The position numbers and the translations under genes were made by a program. Positions 37,421 to 50,299 of a DNA stretch of 64,000 nt are shown one piece after another; position 1 is the stretch's first letter, and every line of letters starts with the position of its first letter. The notes under the pieces are model-generated. The model worked only from the letters and a program-made list of their open reading frames with translations. It did no database searches and was not told where the DNA came from. This stretch comes from Porodaedalea pini (Eukaryota; Basidiomycota; Agaricomycetes; Hymenochaetales; Hymenochaetaceae), in NCBI GenBank assembly GCA_002794775.1, contig NBAY01000066.1:62001-126000 (forward strand), read 5' to 3'.

Positions 37421-37868
37421 GTGCAGTACCCACCCATCGAGTCTGGTGCCAATAGCACTCGCAGAACTGGAGACTGCCGTATCTATGATCAGCATTGTGG
37501 CTATTATTCACGGTGATCTTCCTGGTGTGCTCCATGACCTGTTTGTTAAGTAGGTTGAGTAATTACGGACATGTATGGAATGAGTACAGAATAGCATAAT
37601 TTATATTGATGAAAGTTTGGAATACGCAAATAAATGAGGAAGGAAAATCGGAATACACGAATAAACAATGAAGAAAAATTGAAATGCACGAATAAATGAC
37701 GAAGAACTACTGGAATGCACAAATAAATGACATAGAATACTAGAGAAAGTCTAGAATACCACGGAATACGGAACACCCTTATAGAATCTGCCTAGTATGG
37801 AATCAGTCGGAATCACCGGCTGATTCCGGCGATTCCGCTATTTTCCGCCGGGGAGGTTTTTCCTGATG

Positions 37869-38317
37869 CCGATTCCATCTAATGTCCGTGCATTGACGCC
37901 AACCATACTGACGCCTTTACCCAGAATAGAGATACCGCAGACCGGACAGAAGTACCGTGTAATTCTTCTCTCGCCCCACTGGTAACTCGACGTCTCTTCG
38001 AAGGAACCCGTTGTGAAACAAAAACAACCTTCATCTGAGTACATTAGAGAGAGGATAAGTCAGCCCATAGTTATCGAGATTCCTATGTACCAAAACGTGA
38101 TTTTTTTTTTCATACAAAAGAGAGAGCGTACATGTGTGGTTCAGCCTTCATCGAGCATGTATTGCAGTTGCACGATACCGAGGGAGAGGGCAGTAAGCAC
38201 GGTGTGCGTAAATGTGAATCTAAACTTACGACAGTGGCAGCCACCCATGTACTCGGCGATCTCAACACCTTCGAGCCGAAGACGAATAGCAGATGGGACA
38301 CTCGCGTCTGAGGACAT
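37869..38317 (-). pseudogene. 5' part of GFA gene copy D, interrupted by element copy 2
   Basis: Exon 1 (38132-38317) starts MSSDASVPSAIRLR and has GGCHCRKFRF, but one extra base before VSCNCNTCS shifts the frame (186 instead of 185 bp). In exon 2 (YSDEGCFCFTTGSFEETSSY, RYFCPVCGISIL, VNARTLDGIG) the expected AG acceptor is replaced by AT. Reading then runs into the element end (RKNLPG). Three lesions make it a dead gene; copies A-C show what the sequence was. Confidence 0.85.
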
Positions 38318-38902
38318 CAAAGAGATGAAAGTAAACGGTATAGCGTATTTATATTGGTAGCCGATGTTCGGCCAGGTTTGACATTGCTGGCCCGAATCTC
38401 ACTGATGCTCGGCTCGGTACGGTGCGGCTCAGTGGGTCAAACCGAGCCTACCCTCAAACCACCATTCTTAAACTTGGCCGTCCCGGAGTACTATGTAGTA
38501 TTGCCGACCTAGCGGAACTATATTTGCACTCTTGAATATACCTGTGATGACTTTTATATTTCATCGCATACAGAACTGAAGATACTCTTGCCTGTTGACA
38601 GTAAATGTTAACGATGTGCGGCGCTCAGCATCGGTTTCACAACACAGCTTCACATTCAGTCCAGGCTGAATTGACAAAAGTACATACTCATTCTTCGCCC
38701 GATGAGTTTGATAGTTATTATTACTTTGTCGCGCATACCGTATAAGCTGTCTTCTGGAGTCTGCAGTGGCACAAAGTGCATTATGAGCAAAGCAGGCGAA
38801 AAGCAGAAGTCGTGCGGCCAAGGGAGTTCTCGATGTATCGGGTCAATACGAGGAGAGCTAGAAAAGAACGGATAACACATTCCAAGTCACATTTCACCCT
38901 TA
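38318..38902. other. intergenic
   Basis: Nothing recognised; includes the 3' region of the GTPBP-like gene. Confidence 0.4.
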
Positions 38903-40272
38903 TTAGATGTTCACAAAATCGAGGAACGCCTCTTCAATCGACATCTTACGCACGACTAGCGCTTCGACAATAAAGCGGCGTTCCGTAGGGTCGTCGGGCA
39001 TCAGGACACCATTGTGCATAACATCACTACAAACAGCCCCATTCGCGCCTGCAAGCGGGCTGGTCGCAGCCTCGGAGCAGGGAGAGCCGGGAGATTCGGG
39101 GAAAGATTCGGGGGAAGGCCCATCATCGAAGCTGAGCATTGCAGCGGCAACTTCGAGATCGTCCAGCGCCTTCAGGTGCTCGCTGGTTCCAATAGTATCT
39201 ACGCACGATGACGCGGACGCAGGCTCACTATCCACGTCACTTTGCCCGCCGCCATCAACGACGAGACGCGGAATCTGTGTGCGTAGCGTACGCTTGAGTT
39301 CCTTCTTCTTCCACTTTTCGGTCTTCCGTATGGAGTGCGTGTGATTGGGCACATCCATGGGAGCGCTTGGCAAGTGCAGCGCGGTAAGGTCGAGTGCGAA
39401 GGCATTGCCGGCCGGCGCACGATTCGGCTTTGGGGGCGTCGGCATAGGCGTCGGTGTACGACGGCGGTGAGGACGCGGCTTGTAGACAGACGCAATCTCG
39501 AGGTCAGCCCAGATCGTCCCACAGTCATCACCGCTGGTCGAATCATATGCTTCATCGACTGCACTGCTTCTTCGAGAGTACAGAACGCCAGGGCGGCGCG
39601 GCATGAAGACTCCAGGTGAAAGATGCACAGGCGACGATCCGTAGCGTGAGTCCTCCTCAGCCTCTGGTGCTGAGAGCTCAGACTCCTCATCCGCATCCGC
39701 ACTCGACGGCGGTGTTTCGACATAGTCAGACACGCGTACTTTATGCATCCGCATCGCGCCGTCAGCGATCTTGCCACGTGAGCCATCTTCCTTCACGGCA
39801 TCTAGCAAAGCTGCAGGGAGCTCAATTTCTTTGACAACAATTACCGAAGCGCCGATCTCTCCGGCCATTTCCTCAAGCGTCTGGAGGGACTGCGCAAGAT
39901 GCATCCGCGACAGGCCGACGAGCTGCCCGGAATCCGCTACACCAAGTTCATAGTACGCCTGCCCGCCTCCTTCGAGCAACCGCCACTTGAGCTGCGTAAC
40001 AAGACGGGTGAATCGCTCCGTGGAGGGATTTAGGAGACGCAGCTTGTATTCGACATTGCCCTGTGAACGTGCGTCCGAGTCAGCTCTGTCTTTCTCTCTT
40101 TACATCTTTCTCAAAGACATACCTCCTCAACTTCCGGCACGAGCTTTGGAACGACCCTCGGACTCTTCGTGATTGCTGCTTCGACAGCAGGAGATGCAGG
40201 GTCGGATTTGGAGAGAAAACCATCCCAAGGGCTCCCCGTGCGCGGGCTCTCGGATTCGGATTCCCCGAACAT
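38903..40272 (-). CDS. GTPBP1/2-like N-terminal-domain protein without GTPase domain
   Basis: Join complement(38903..40060, 40123..40272): 435 residues. After an acidic/Pro-rich start (MFGESESESPRTGS) comes EYKLRLLNPSTERFTRLVTQ, LKWRLLEGGGQAYYELGVAD, SGQLVGLSRMHL and LQTLEEMAGEIGASVIVVKE, which resembles the region preceding the G domain in GTPBP1/GTPBP2 proteins. The rest is disordered and Pro/Ser rich, with a basic patch (KTEKWKKKELKRTLR), and ends FIVEALVVRKMSIEEAFLDF. No G1-G5 motifs are present. Fungal proteins of this shape are usually annotated as hypothetical. The first exon was chosen because its ATG leads in phase over a GTATGT-TTCACAG intron. Confidence 0.65.
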
Positions 40273-42232
40273 GCAACGCAGGCCCAGAGAAAAGAAATAT
40301 CAGAGGCGGAAGAAAAAAAGAAGATATACTGCTGTATTGAAGCTCCACGCTATATTCGAAGTATCATGTCTTTGCGGAGGTCTGTGGCAGGAAGCAAAGA
40401 GGTGGCGGACTGCAAAGCTGCGACTGAAAGTATAGTACTATGCTCGTTACGTAATTCGTGACTCGATCTGAGTCACCTGATTCAAAAATTGCAGACATTA
40501 ACCGTGACTTTGACTCCGAGTCGAAGTAGCTTCCACAGGTGAGTAACCTCCAATCGGTATTTGAAACCTCGACAACTTTCGTCCTACAGGATAGTCGTAC
40601 TCAATCGCATAGTGCGCAGGTATAAATAAGGAATAAAACAGAGCGGCTGATCGCGTAGCACAGATGGCCACGAGAGCAAGATTCGGGACGCGTTGAACAC
40701 CGCCTTGAGGGCAAAACTCAGAGGCCAAGTAGTGCAACACCTCAGAGCAAGAAGAGCCAAGCTTGACAGAAAGGAGGGCTGGCAGAGCGGCTTGCGCGAT
40801 GGCTGCATCATTAGTTTCAGATCAATTCTTCATAGTCGCTGAAAGCACAGAGATCAATGCCCGCCCCCTCCTCTCCCCCCCCCCCCCCTCTCGCCCCCTC
40901 TTTCTATTCAGTCTAATTTTTTCATGATCCGAAGTATGGGGATGTGAGTGGGCATAAAGCGAAGATGGGCTCAGGGTGCGCCGTGGACGATGGGGTCGAA
41001 CTCGATCACTCTCCACCATGACCACTGACTACGCTTTAAAAGGTTCGCCTTCGCGTTACACAGTCTATAAGTAGCTGTTTCCATCTTTCTTTTGCCACTG
41101 AACCGCCAGCTTTCTTGGCTACGGCTTTTCTCTACTCATGCTAAGTCGAGAACACCAAATCCTGTCTCCGTACTTCTAGATGAACGCAAAGATCTCCGGA
41201 GCCGATTGTCCGAGTCTCTGTTGCTTCAAGTCCTTTCAAAACTCTGATAGCATGCAGGCCACTCGATGGTGGCTCTACACGCGAAACTTGCTTTGCTGTT
41301 GTCCATCGTCTTATTGGTGAGTCTCTTCTATGATTTCGTGATCTGGATACTGATTGGCAATTGAGTTGTCTTCAGGGTTTCTTGATTAAAAGAGTATCAA
41401 ATGGCGAATCGGTGCTCGTCCGTCGGGAATGTGAGGAAAGAACTCGAAAGATACTGTGAGACACACGCCTTCCTGTCAATTGGCGTGTTATTTCCATCGA
41501 TCAGGAATGGTCTCCATATGCATCCTTCCTTCAAGGCTGAATTCCGAGTCTTCTAGCCAACGCTTGTGTCGTTCCCCTCGACCTTCTGTCATATGCGGTA
41601 TTCCTACTTACATCCGGATTAGTTAGTCTTCTGTATTTGTTGAGAAAAAAGACGGCCTTCGTCCCTTCGGGATTCTGAGTGCATGGCAAGCGTGTCTTCG
41701 AGCAGCCCATTCGCGGACTCACCGTATCCGACTTGAGCATGCACGGCTCACATTAATATTCGCTTTCCCACCCGGCTTCACACAAAACACGCAAGCGTCG
41801 TAATCATTACCACCAAATGCAGACGAAAACAAACCGATCATCATGTTTGTGATTTGACGGTAGACAATGGACCAAGAACCAAAAAAAGGTGTGCGTAATA
41901 GTAGTAAACACAATAGCCAAACCAAAAGAGAGACGCGGATATAGACACAGAACACAACCGTTAACAGAATGCAGGACGAGACACAGGATGTAGAACGCAG
42001 ACACAAAAGCAAAGCACAACAGAACACAGAATAGGGTTAGGTGGCGTCTAGCGCAAGCACGCACAAAAGTCAGGGAAAAGTCATTTGGGGTCAAAAAAGA
42101 AGTCAAAGTTCGAAGGCGGTGTCGTAAGAGATGAGTGGGGTATATGCTCAAAGATCATTCTCCCTTTCTTCCCGGTCTATACATACGGTTGAAGAACGCA
42201 GAATGTAAATATTTTCCCGTCTCTCTCGGTGC
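40273..42232. other. no gene recognised (2 kb)
   Basis: Contains a short C run near 40877 in a CT-rich stretch. Short frames at 41200-41750 look vaguely coding but match no family I know. Confidence 0.35.
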
Positions 42233-43027
42233 CTAGAGGAAAGAGAACGCGAAGCCGAGGACGGCGAGCGGTGCGCTGGATAGTGCGAATAAACTCTGTG
42301 CACCTGAGGAAGAACTAGTGCTGCTCGAGCTAGAAGAAGATGACGTGGAGGTGGAGCTTGATCCCGTCGCAGACGAAGAGCTAGAGGCAGAAGAACCGTT
42401 CAGACGTTCTGCGTTGCGCTGCAATATACCGTGAGAAAAACACTCCAATTTGGGTGGATAAATGCTGCCGCACCTCAAAGCCCGCAAGCGTCTGCAAGCT
42501 ACTTTCATTGTTGTTAATGACGCCGACCGCACCCGAACCGCATGCGCCAGGGCTTGCATCAAAGAACCACATGGGGCTGTCGACGTTAGAGTCGAGGATG
42601 GGGACGGAGGCTATGGTGATGGCGGTGCCGTTGACCGTGTCACGGAACCCGGAGTCAAATCCATTGATAGTGCTGTTGGTATCGTGTGCGGGCTGGCAGG
42701 GCGAGGCGAAGGTGGATTGGGTCGCGCTGTGGTTGCCAGACGTGACTGAATCAAGGCTTAATATTAGGGAGAGGAGGGAGGTGATACGACGTACAGTTGA
42801 AAAAGACGATGTCGCCGACTTTTGCGGTAACGCGCTGCGGTGAGAAAACGGTCGTGTTGTCTGTGATAGAGTAGTTCGCGCCGCCGACCTGGATGTAGAT
42901 GTTCTCCGCCGTCGTGAGTGTCGTCATGAGCTGGACGACGACGAAAAAAAAGCGTCGAGTCAGTCTTTTAAAAAGATAAAAAAAAACGACGTACGGCAAG
43001 GACGAGAGAGGAGAATACAGCACGCAT
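42233..43027 (-). CDS. secreted cupredoxin-like serine-rich protein, probable GPI anchor
   Basis: Join complement(42233..42418, 42474..42745, 42795..42930, 42995..43027): 208 residues. A short signal sequence (MRAVFSSLVLA) is split from the rest by an intron with a long poly-T run. The cupredoxin-like core follows: VFSPQRVTAKVGDIVFFNF, TSGNHSATQSTFASPCQP, SGFRDTV and MWFFDASPGACGSGAVGVIN; the His and Cys residues are those of fungal extracellular serine-rich proteins. After the core come a Ser/Thr-only stretch and a hydrophobic end (SLFALSSAPLAVLGFAFSFL), typical of a GPI-anchor signal. Likely a cell-surface or wall protein; copper binding is not certain. Confidence 0.82.
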
Positions 43028-43780
43028 GATGAATTGAGTAGAAGGATGAACCCGGGGGCAGTAAAAGATTGGACGTGTTCTGAGAACGACTTGGAGGGAG
43101 ACGAGGAGAAGGTGAGCGAGGGAGATGGGCGAGGGAGGTGGGCGGTAGAGGGAAGGGAACAACGCGCTCGAAGCCTGCCTGCACTGTTCGCATGCCCGAT
43201 AGAAAGTCTTCAAGCAATATAGCAAATGCAGCATCCTGACATCATTCCGATTCTGGACTCTTTCTATGATTCTTACGTCATGTGATTGGTCGATAGTATT
43301 TTGGGAATATTAAAAGAAGTGATGGATGACGTGTTCTGTGATGCATTGGTGGCAAGGCGGCCGAGCCACATGAAGAGATCGACGCGAGATTTGCGCTCGT
43401 GTAAGGTGGTGAGGCACTGCAGTTGAACAAACAAGATCTTACGGTCAGTATCCGACACCACGGACGGAAAAACTGCAATAACGTGAAGTGACTACGAGAC
43501 GTGATTGGCACTAGAATTGTCGATGCGCTGTGGCCTTTGACACACATGAAAGACCAGCGGCCGCTATACTGTTTGACATCAAGCATTCCATTATCGAGGT
43601 ACGTATTCATTCGACTCTGTTGATGGATATACCAACGCATTTTTACTGTATGTTGATCAGACTAGATCACCACGTAAAAGCAATTGGACACAGATTTTTT
43701 TTCCAGAATCTACTTTCACCACATTCTGGACTTCCGTACGCATCTATCGTAAAATCATACAGTTGACGAACATATATACA
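43028..43780. repeat. NLR 3' flank shared with 54350-54786
   Basis: About 43270-43780 aligns with 54350-54786 (shared GGCAAGGCGGCCGA, GCAGTTGAACAAACAA, AAAGACCAGC), both directly downstream of NACHT-WD40 genes. A piece also appears at 50560-50645 next to a cupredoxin remnant. No gene seen. Confidence 0.6.
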
Positions 43781-46700
43781 TTACTTATGCCCATTGAAGC
43801 CCTTCTGCCAGTCCGTTCCCAGTGTGCTCATACTGTCCGTAAAATCCAGTCTTGTCAAAAACCGGCAGCTAAAGACAGCGGTGTTCCGAGCACGCCAAAG
43901 CGTCGGACGAATATCAGGTGGAATCCATAAGAGTAATTCCCCTTGTTTACCAAGTATCCACCCCTCCTCAGACAAGACCCAGTCTAAGTTCATGATCTCC
44001 TCGTGTGACCATGAAGGCACGTTCCCTTTCTTCACATTTGAAACATTGATGACTCCGTCCCGAGAGCCCGAGACGCTGTGCGTTGCGTCGGGCGAGAACG
44101 CGACCGAGATGTCATTTTCTGTAAGCACTTCAATGGGGTCCGAGACGACCTCCCCGCTTTCCGCATCCCAAACACGGATCGAACGATCAAAAGAGCCCGA
44201 GACGACACGCTTCCCGTCGGGTGAGAACGCGACCGACTCGACGCTGCCCGTGTGCCCTTCAAGCGGGCCCGAGACGACCTCCCCGCTTTCCGCATCCCAA
44301 ACACGGATCGAATGATCCTCAGATCCCGAGGCGACACGCTTCCCGTCTGGCGAGAACGCGACCGACCAGACGCTGTCCGTGTGCCCTTGAAACGGGCCTG
44401 AGACGACCTCCCCGCATTCTGCGTCCCAAAAACGAATCGAACGATCCGCGGAGCCCGAGGCGACACGCTTCCCGTCTGGCGAGAACGCGACCGACCTGAC
44501 GCTGTCTGTGTGCCCTTCAAACGGGCCAGAGACGACCTCCCCGCTTTCTGCATCCCAAACACGGATCAAATGATCCCAAGAGCCCGAGACGACACGCTTC
44601 CCGTCTGGCGAGAACGCGACCGAGTTGACGCCCTCCGTGTGGCCTTGGAAAGTCTTAATGCACGGTGTCGATGCTTTGGTTCCTAGACGATGTACCTGAA
44701 CGACAGAGTGTGTCTTCGAATAATGATCTGAGACAACTGATTCCCCTTTCGAAAGAATAAGTGCGGAGAGATAGATGTGTGGCGTGCTTTGTGAAATCGG
44801 TAGTGCAAATATACTGGCCAGCCTATATGCATCCCATAAGAACGACGAGATTTCGCTGTGGTTTGACTACCAGAACATGAGCTGCCTTAGTATAAGTAAA
44901 ACGGACTGATGCACTAACCGCAGTCCACAGAACGGCATCAAGAAGGGCTCGACCGGCGAGGCGACGGAAGAGTTTCGTCAGACTGAGGACTTCGAACCAG
45001 TAAAGTGGGTGGTCTCTTGCAAAGGTCGTCAAATTTTCAAGCAAGGAGGGCGAGGACGGAACGTCGCGAAGATGTTCAGCCCAGAAACGGCAAGCGTATT
45101 CCAAATGCGGCGATATCTCCTCTCTGATGCGACTGTCAAGTCCCTCGACTTTATCGTTGCGATCGAATGATGACTGTAGGCCGCAGATGTTGAAATGCAA
45201 CGACTTCGCCATCACATCGAAACACCGGGTGGCTATCATCTGCTTCTCGCGGTCGACGTTAATAAACCATGGCTCCTCGTCAGAACACTCGGAGGACAAT
45301 AGATAGTCGGCAAAAGAGGCGTGATGGAGGTGAATGGGTTTGCCAGGCTCGTAGGAAAGAACGGAACGTAGTCGTTGGAGTGTCAGATGCGACTTTCCTG
45401 CTTCGAAGTCTAAAATATTATCAATAACATCATCCGAAAGGGGGATTTTCTCGAAAAGAATGAGCCCCAAAACTTTGCTGAACCGGTCTTTGGATTTAAC
45501 TTCCGTCCATGTAATTCCCGATTCCTTGAGCACCGTAGCATACAATTCGTCGAGGCCGTATTCGTTGATGGATCGTATATCTGAAACGAGTTCATTGAGT
45601 TTTTCGAATGGGTCGTCGCAGCCGGAGACCATCTTAAGCGCCGTCGATGCCCAGATGAAAAGCCCATCCGCAGCATCGTCAAGGACGTTCAACTTATCAT
45701 CCCATGGCCAATCCTCTGGAACCTGCTCCTTTACTGCCTCGCGCATCTCACGATCAATGTAGACGCGCACATCGTGTCGGCTATTCTCCGAAGCGTGATC
45801 AAGTTCGACATTGATAACGCGTGGTTCGGTGGAGAAGGCTTTCCTAATATCATCTTCTGGTCGACCCGTGATGACGAACCGAAACTTCGAAGGAAGCTTT
45901 GAGAGCTCGGTTTTGAGCAATCGCATCAGGTTGCGTCGAGTCTCAATCGTGCCGCACTCATCCAGTGCGTCGAGGATGATAATGATAGGGCCTTGTACAG
46001 AGTCCGCAGCGGCATTGAGTGGTTCGAGAAGGAGCTTCTCGAACTGCCTCCCCGGTGGAGCATCGTTGATATTTTTGTTCTGGTCAACAGCAGCAACGAT
46101 ATGTCGCTCGATTTCCGAGTCAAATGATGCCAGCTTGAAAGCAATCGTCCGAATAATAGAACTGTGCTCCTCCTTTCCTCGTTCAAAGAACAGAAACGCG
46201 GCAAGGCGGGATATATCATCACAGTAATCCGCAACGGTCGCGGCAATCGTGCTTTTTCCGGAACCGGCGACTCCATGAAACCAGAGAATGTTCTGGCTCG
46301 TATCCGAGAACAGCCAACCCACGGTGCGGTTCAAATATTCACCGCGGGTCCCAGGAAGGCATCGGGGACGGTTGGATGCATTCAGCTTGGACGGATCCAG
46401 TTGCTGGTGTAACACTGGTTGAAATATTCAGTGTAAGTTAATGACCATGTGGGAGTCGTGCACACCTATAGCGTCGACTTTAACAGAAATCCGTGCCGAA
46501 ACGAAAGCAACGTGCAATACTGTTCCTGAGTTGAGTTCCTCCCTAAGCTTGCCAAAGCTATCTTCGAAATCGAGTATCTTCGAACTGCTACTGTTGATAT
46601 TGAAAATCCGGCCTAGTATAAAAAGGTCATTATCTCGGAAATACAATTTCTGACAAGTAGACTCACCAGCGAACCCGTGAGAAATGCAGTCTCGCACAAA

Positions 46701-47794
46701 GAGACAACACTCTGTTGTTTGCTTAAGAAGTTTAATGATAGCCCGTTGAAGCGTTGGAACTTTATTGGAAAGATCGTCGATCGAACAGACATATTTGAAT
46801 GTTTCTTCCATGGTGCTCACGAGGCCGAGGACCGCCTTGTCATTTTCGAACTGCTTCGAAACGACCTGTGCAGTGATGTCCATGTAAGACATATCTCACA
46901 CAATGAACTGACGCGGAACGTACCTTAAACATAGATGAAGTCACTTGCCACGCGGCATTCAGGTAAAGGTGGACCTATTCACGCTAAAAGATCAACAATC
47001 CTTACCACCGAAACCGTGAGACTCACTGTGGATATCTGGTCAATGATGTTGGTAAATATGCTCAGATTTGCGCAAAGGCTAGTGAAAGATTGATATAAAG
47101 CGCTGTCCGCGCCCAGCTCAGTAGCCAGCCCGTCGATCTGAGATAAAATCCCAGTTGCCGCTGATTGCACAATCCCGCGACGCTCAACTTCCTGGACGAC
47201 AGCTTTGAGATCAATGTCGACCTCTTTCCTCAGATCAGTGGCCTTGAGGCGTAGATGAATAGTACCCGTCACTGGCGATGGCTCAACGCTGCCATGCGGT
47301 AGAAAGAGCTCGCGCTGAACTAAAACTGATTGAGTCCAGGCCAAAGTCAGGCAATACGATAGTTGGACCAATTTCCTTCGACATTAGCGTACTTCAACAG
47401 GTCAGAAAGACTAATCTCGATAGAGCCGACACAGGGGTTGGGCTTCCAGAACAGCCGGAATAATGATTTATGTTTGAGTCGAATGTTGAAGACCGCAGAA
47501 TCACTCGGCGACGAGCTGCGCACGTAGTGTTGAGTGTCACTGAAGTTGAGCTTCTGAGAGTACTCACAATGTCAGAGTGTCATTCCAAGCGGGCGACATA
47601 TCCCTTTTGATTATCCGCGTTTGCCTAGCATCGTCACCGAAGTCGACTTTAACGTAAAGATTCGGCGCCTCCTCAAGAAATTTTGGTTTCCAAACCACAT
47701 CTTGAACGCGGAGAACTGCAAAAGATGTCAGAGCTGAACAGGCTGCGTGAACCAGAGACGAACCTTGGAGGGAATAGCGAGTGGGCTCGGACAT
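43781..47794 (-). CDS. C2-NACHT-WD40 NLR-like protein
   Basis: Join complement(43781..44866, 44919..46414, 46466..46612, 46667..46865, 46924..46974, 47027..47314, 47383..47515, 47568..47715, 47764..47794): 1192 residues with consistent phases. Residues about 10-110 are a C2-like domain (VLRVQDVVWKPKFL, NLYVKVDFGDD, KRDMSPAWNDTL). A helical region follows, with KLLKQTTECCLFVRD. The NACHT NTPase begins near 333: Walker A GVAGSGKST (about 380), Walker B IIIILDALDECG (about 480), RFVITGRPEDDI. A winged-helix-like spacer precedes five WD40 units ([16 protein letters not shown]...). The C-terminus is GWILGKQGELLLWIPPDIRP. This is the STAND/NLR plan used in fungal non-self recognition. No stop or frameshift seen; the exon at 47383 has an alternative boundary. 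Confidence 0.85.
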
Positions 47795-50299
47795 GATAGA
47801 GAGGAGTCAAGCTGGGCCTCGCTATCTGCAGCATTCCCCAAGCCCATCGTCGTCTTATATCCACTTGATGCCCTGAGATATTGGAGCATGATCGAGACTC
47901 GAGGTATAAAAAGGGCTTTGTATTGGATGCCCTCTTCACGTGACCGTACCTCGATGCTTCCGCGCATTTCGCAGCCAAAAAAGGCTTGTTGTATCAATCG
48001 ACGATGAGATCTATGTAGGACGACGAGCATGTTTTGGTTGTGATATATGGGGCCTTGATGTTGGACGCCTCGCTGCACCTTTGTTCGCCTGAGCTGCATC
48101 GCGCGCTTAATCTTACGAGGGTTTGTAGCTGCAATTTCTATTGAAGATGTTCTTCTGATATTCGAACACACAGTTGCGTGGACTCGCTGCATCCTGGCGC
48201 TCCCGGAGAAGTAATCAGCACAAACGCCCCCGATCTGCTCGCACTCTTCGCCCATAGTCGACACGCTTTGCTTCTACACCCGCGCGCCTTTGAAAGCCGT
48301 CCTCAAATTTGTGTCAGGTACTCATGGCGTATTAGTACTCTTCACCAACGCTGAACTTGAACTCACGATCTGTGGCGGAACACGAATGGCCACACAAATG
48401 GATCAGTCGACTACTCTTCAACGACACGGGCGCGCCAACCCTACTCGCATCCGACTTACAATTCACATCGTCCGTAGGATGAGTGGAATGCCGACGGGAC
48501 CGGAATCAGCTTACCCTGATACGAGAGCCATGGGGAAGACATATACTTGGATGGTGTTATCCACGCACTGGCCAGATGATGGGGTAGTCTTCGATGCGCT
48601 GTTGGTACGGCGCTCGTCTGGCACAAGGAAGAAGTCCTGCCTTCATCGAGCCCGAATACGACACGATAGGCGCCAAGGGCTTCTGGCCGCAGTACTAGTC
48701 TGGCGGGCGGAGCTCGTTCTTTACATTGAGTCATCCACTCGGTATTCAACACTGAGTGGGGCAGCCGCCGGATCTTGATCTGAGCTTGCTTAGTAATGGG
48801 AGGGGGTTCTCGGATGGGAAGGTTCATTTCGTGCGTGCCCGCGCTACTGGTCTTATTCGGCCCGAATCACGGTGTAAGTTTTCTCCTTCCTCGGATCGTT
48901 CTCTTCTAATATGAAGCTTCCTTTAGACAATCGCGTCGAAACTCCTGAGCCGGGCTTATTCGTTCGGGAAGGCGCTCGCGGGATGGGTGACAAAGTCAGG
49001 AAAGTCCAGGTTGACGAGCTGCTCTTTCGTGCTCGGCTGGTGAACTGAAGCTCGTCCATGCATGTCGTACTTAGCGAATGCGCCGGCCCGATCTTAGGAC
49101 TCATGAGGGATGACGTTTGGATCCGCTGTCTGTGCGTTCATTTCGCTTCCCTTCTCCTTTTCTGGTTTTGAAAGCTTGACTGTCTTGCAGGAATTGCGCG
49201 AACTCGGCCACATCCTGAGTCCTCGTGAGGAGGGCAACGTCGTCTCACTCGCGTTTAAACTACTCTGTCGCTAGCATGTGGCACTCAGCGAACGCGACAA
49301 GGCATGGACGGAGCGTACGTTCGAGGTCAAATTGGTATGTATCTTCGTGTCTTCTAGATGAGATTGGTATTGATTGTTGGTTCACATTACGGTAGACAAT
49401 TTTCAACATTCTTTGGCTACGAAGTTGCGCCTTTATGCGGGCATGCGGAAGTGGACGTTCGACGGGTACGTTTTGTTCTCTTTACTCGGTTTCTGTCCTT
49501 TGTTGAAATTGACCAGTGGATAACAAAGCGCCTGCTCACGACGCTCGTTAGCCGCTTTCTAGAGTGCAGCCCTGTGGCGCTACTGCAGGCCGTGACGGAA
49601 GCGCATGCCGGCGCGTTAAAAGGTGAATGGCATACCCGAGGTACTTCACATCATGGAAATTGTATATATCAAGCAGGCCTGGTAGTGGAGAACGTGCATG
49701 GTAAAGTTACATGTCCTCCCAATGGAAATAGTGATGCTAATGGGTATATTTAGATCAATGAGTTCAGGGAACTCATGAGGCTGGAGCTACTTTGGACATT
49801 TGCGGAGTAGAATTCGGACCGGAAATCAATGTACGCTATATTGAGTCTCATTCATATTCGTGACTCTCATGAACTAATATAAAATGACCAGAAAACTGCA
49901 AAATGTTTTATGACAGTATCGACAACCCCGAGCTGCATGTCAGGCTCCGAATGGAAGAGGCGAAGCCTCCCATCCCAGGCGCTTCCCTCTGTTTGGGGCA
50001 TACAATCCTGTGTGCAGTCCTTGCGGACTCCGCTCCACTTGTAAGAGGCGATAGGTTCCTTACCACAGACTTCACTAGTACTGTCACATCTCACATAATA
50101 CTTTGTCCACGTCTTCCTTAATATGATTGTATTATCGATATGTAGTCAACAAATTGAAGTCGGGGAGTCACCTGGCTGCTTCCTACAGAAGTACGACGGC
50201 GCATACTACTACTACTACTGCCGCTACGCGTCAAAGCCCAGACGGCTCTCGTTATTGTTGTTAAATACTGACCGTGCCGGATCACATGCTGGAGATTGC
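47795..50299. other. no assigned gene; degenerate coding traces
   Basis: About 48290-49800 has long but interrupted frames on the plus strand (for example WISRLLFNDTGAPTLLASDL, SKLLSRAYSFGKALAGW, TLVSRFLECSPVALLQAVTEAHAGALKGEW). They change frame repeatedly, which suggests a decayed gene, but I do not recognise the family. Confidence 0.35.

Larger units (their letters stand above)
33070..37868. mobile_element. Pack-type TIR element, copy 2
   Basis: Both ends carry CATCAGGAAAAACCTCCC in inverted orientation. Cargo on the plus strand: a small ORF, a long eIF4G fragment and the C-terminal part of prolyl-tRNA synthetase. It is inserted in the coding sequence of GFA copy D; the flanks give a 3-bp CGA repeat (33067-33069 and 37870-37872, one extra C on the right). 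The subterminal regions are dense in GGAAT/ATTCC but differ from those of copies 1 and 3. Without its nested 849-bp insert it would be about 3.9 kb. Confidence 0.88.

Noticed and set aside
43206..43230. Short match (ATAGCAAATGCAGCAT) to the left part of element copy 2 near 33330
   Set aside because: Only about 16 bases and no TIR nearby; may be chance or a tiny relic.
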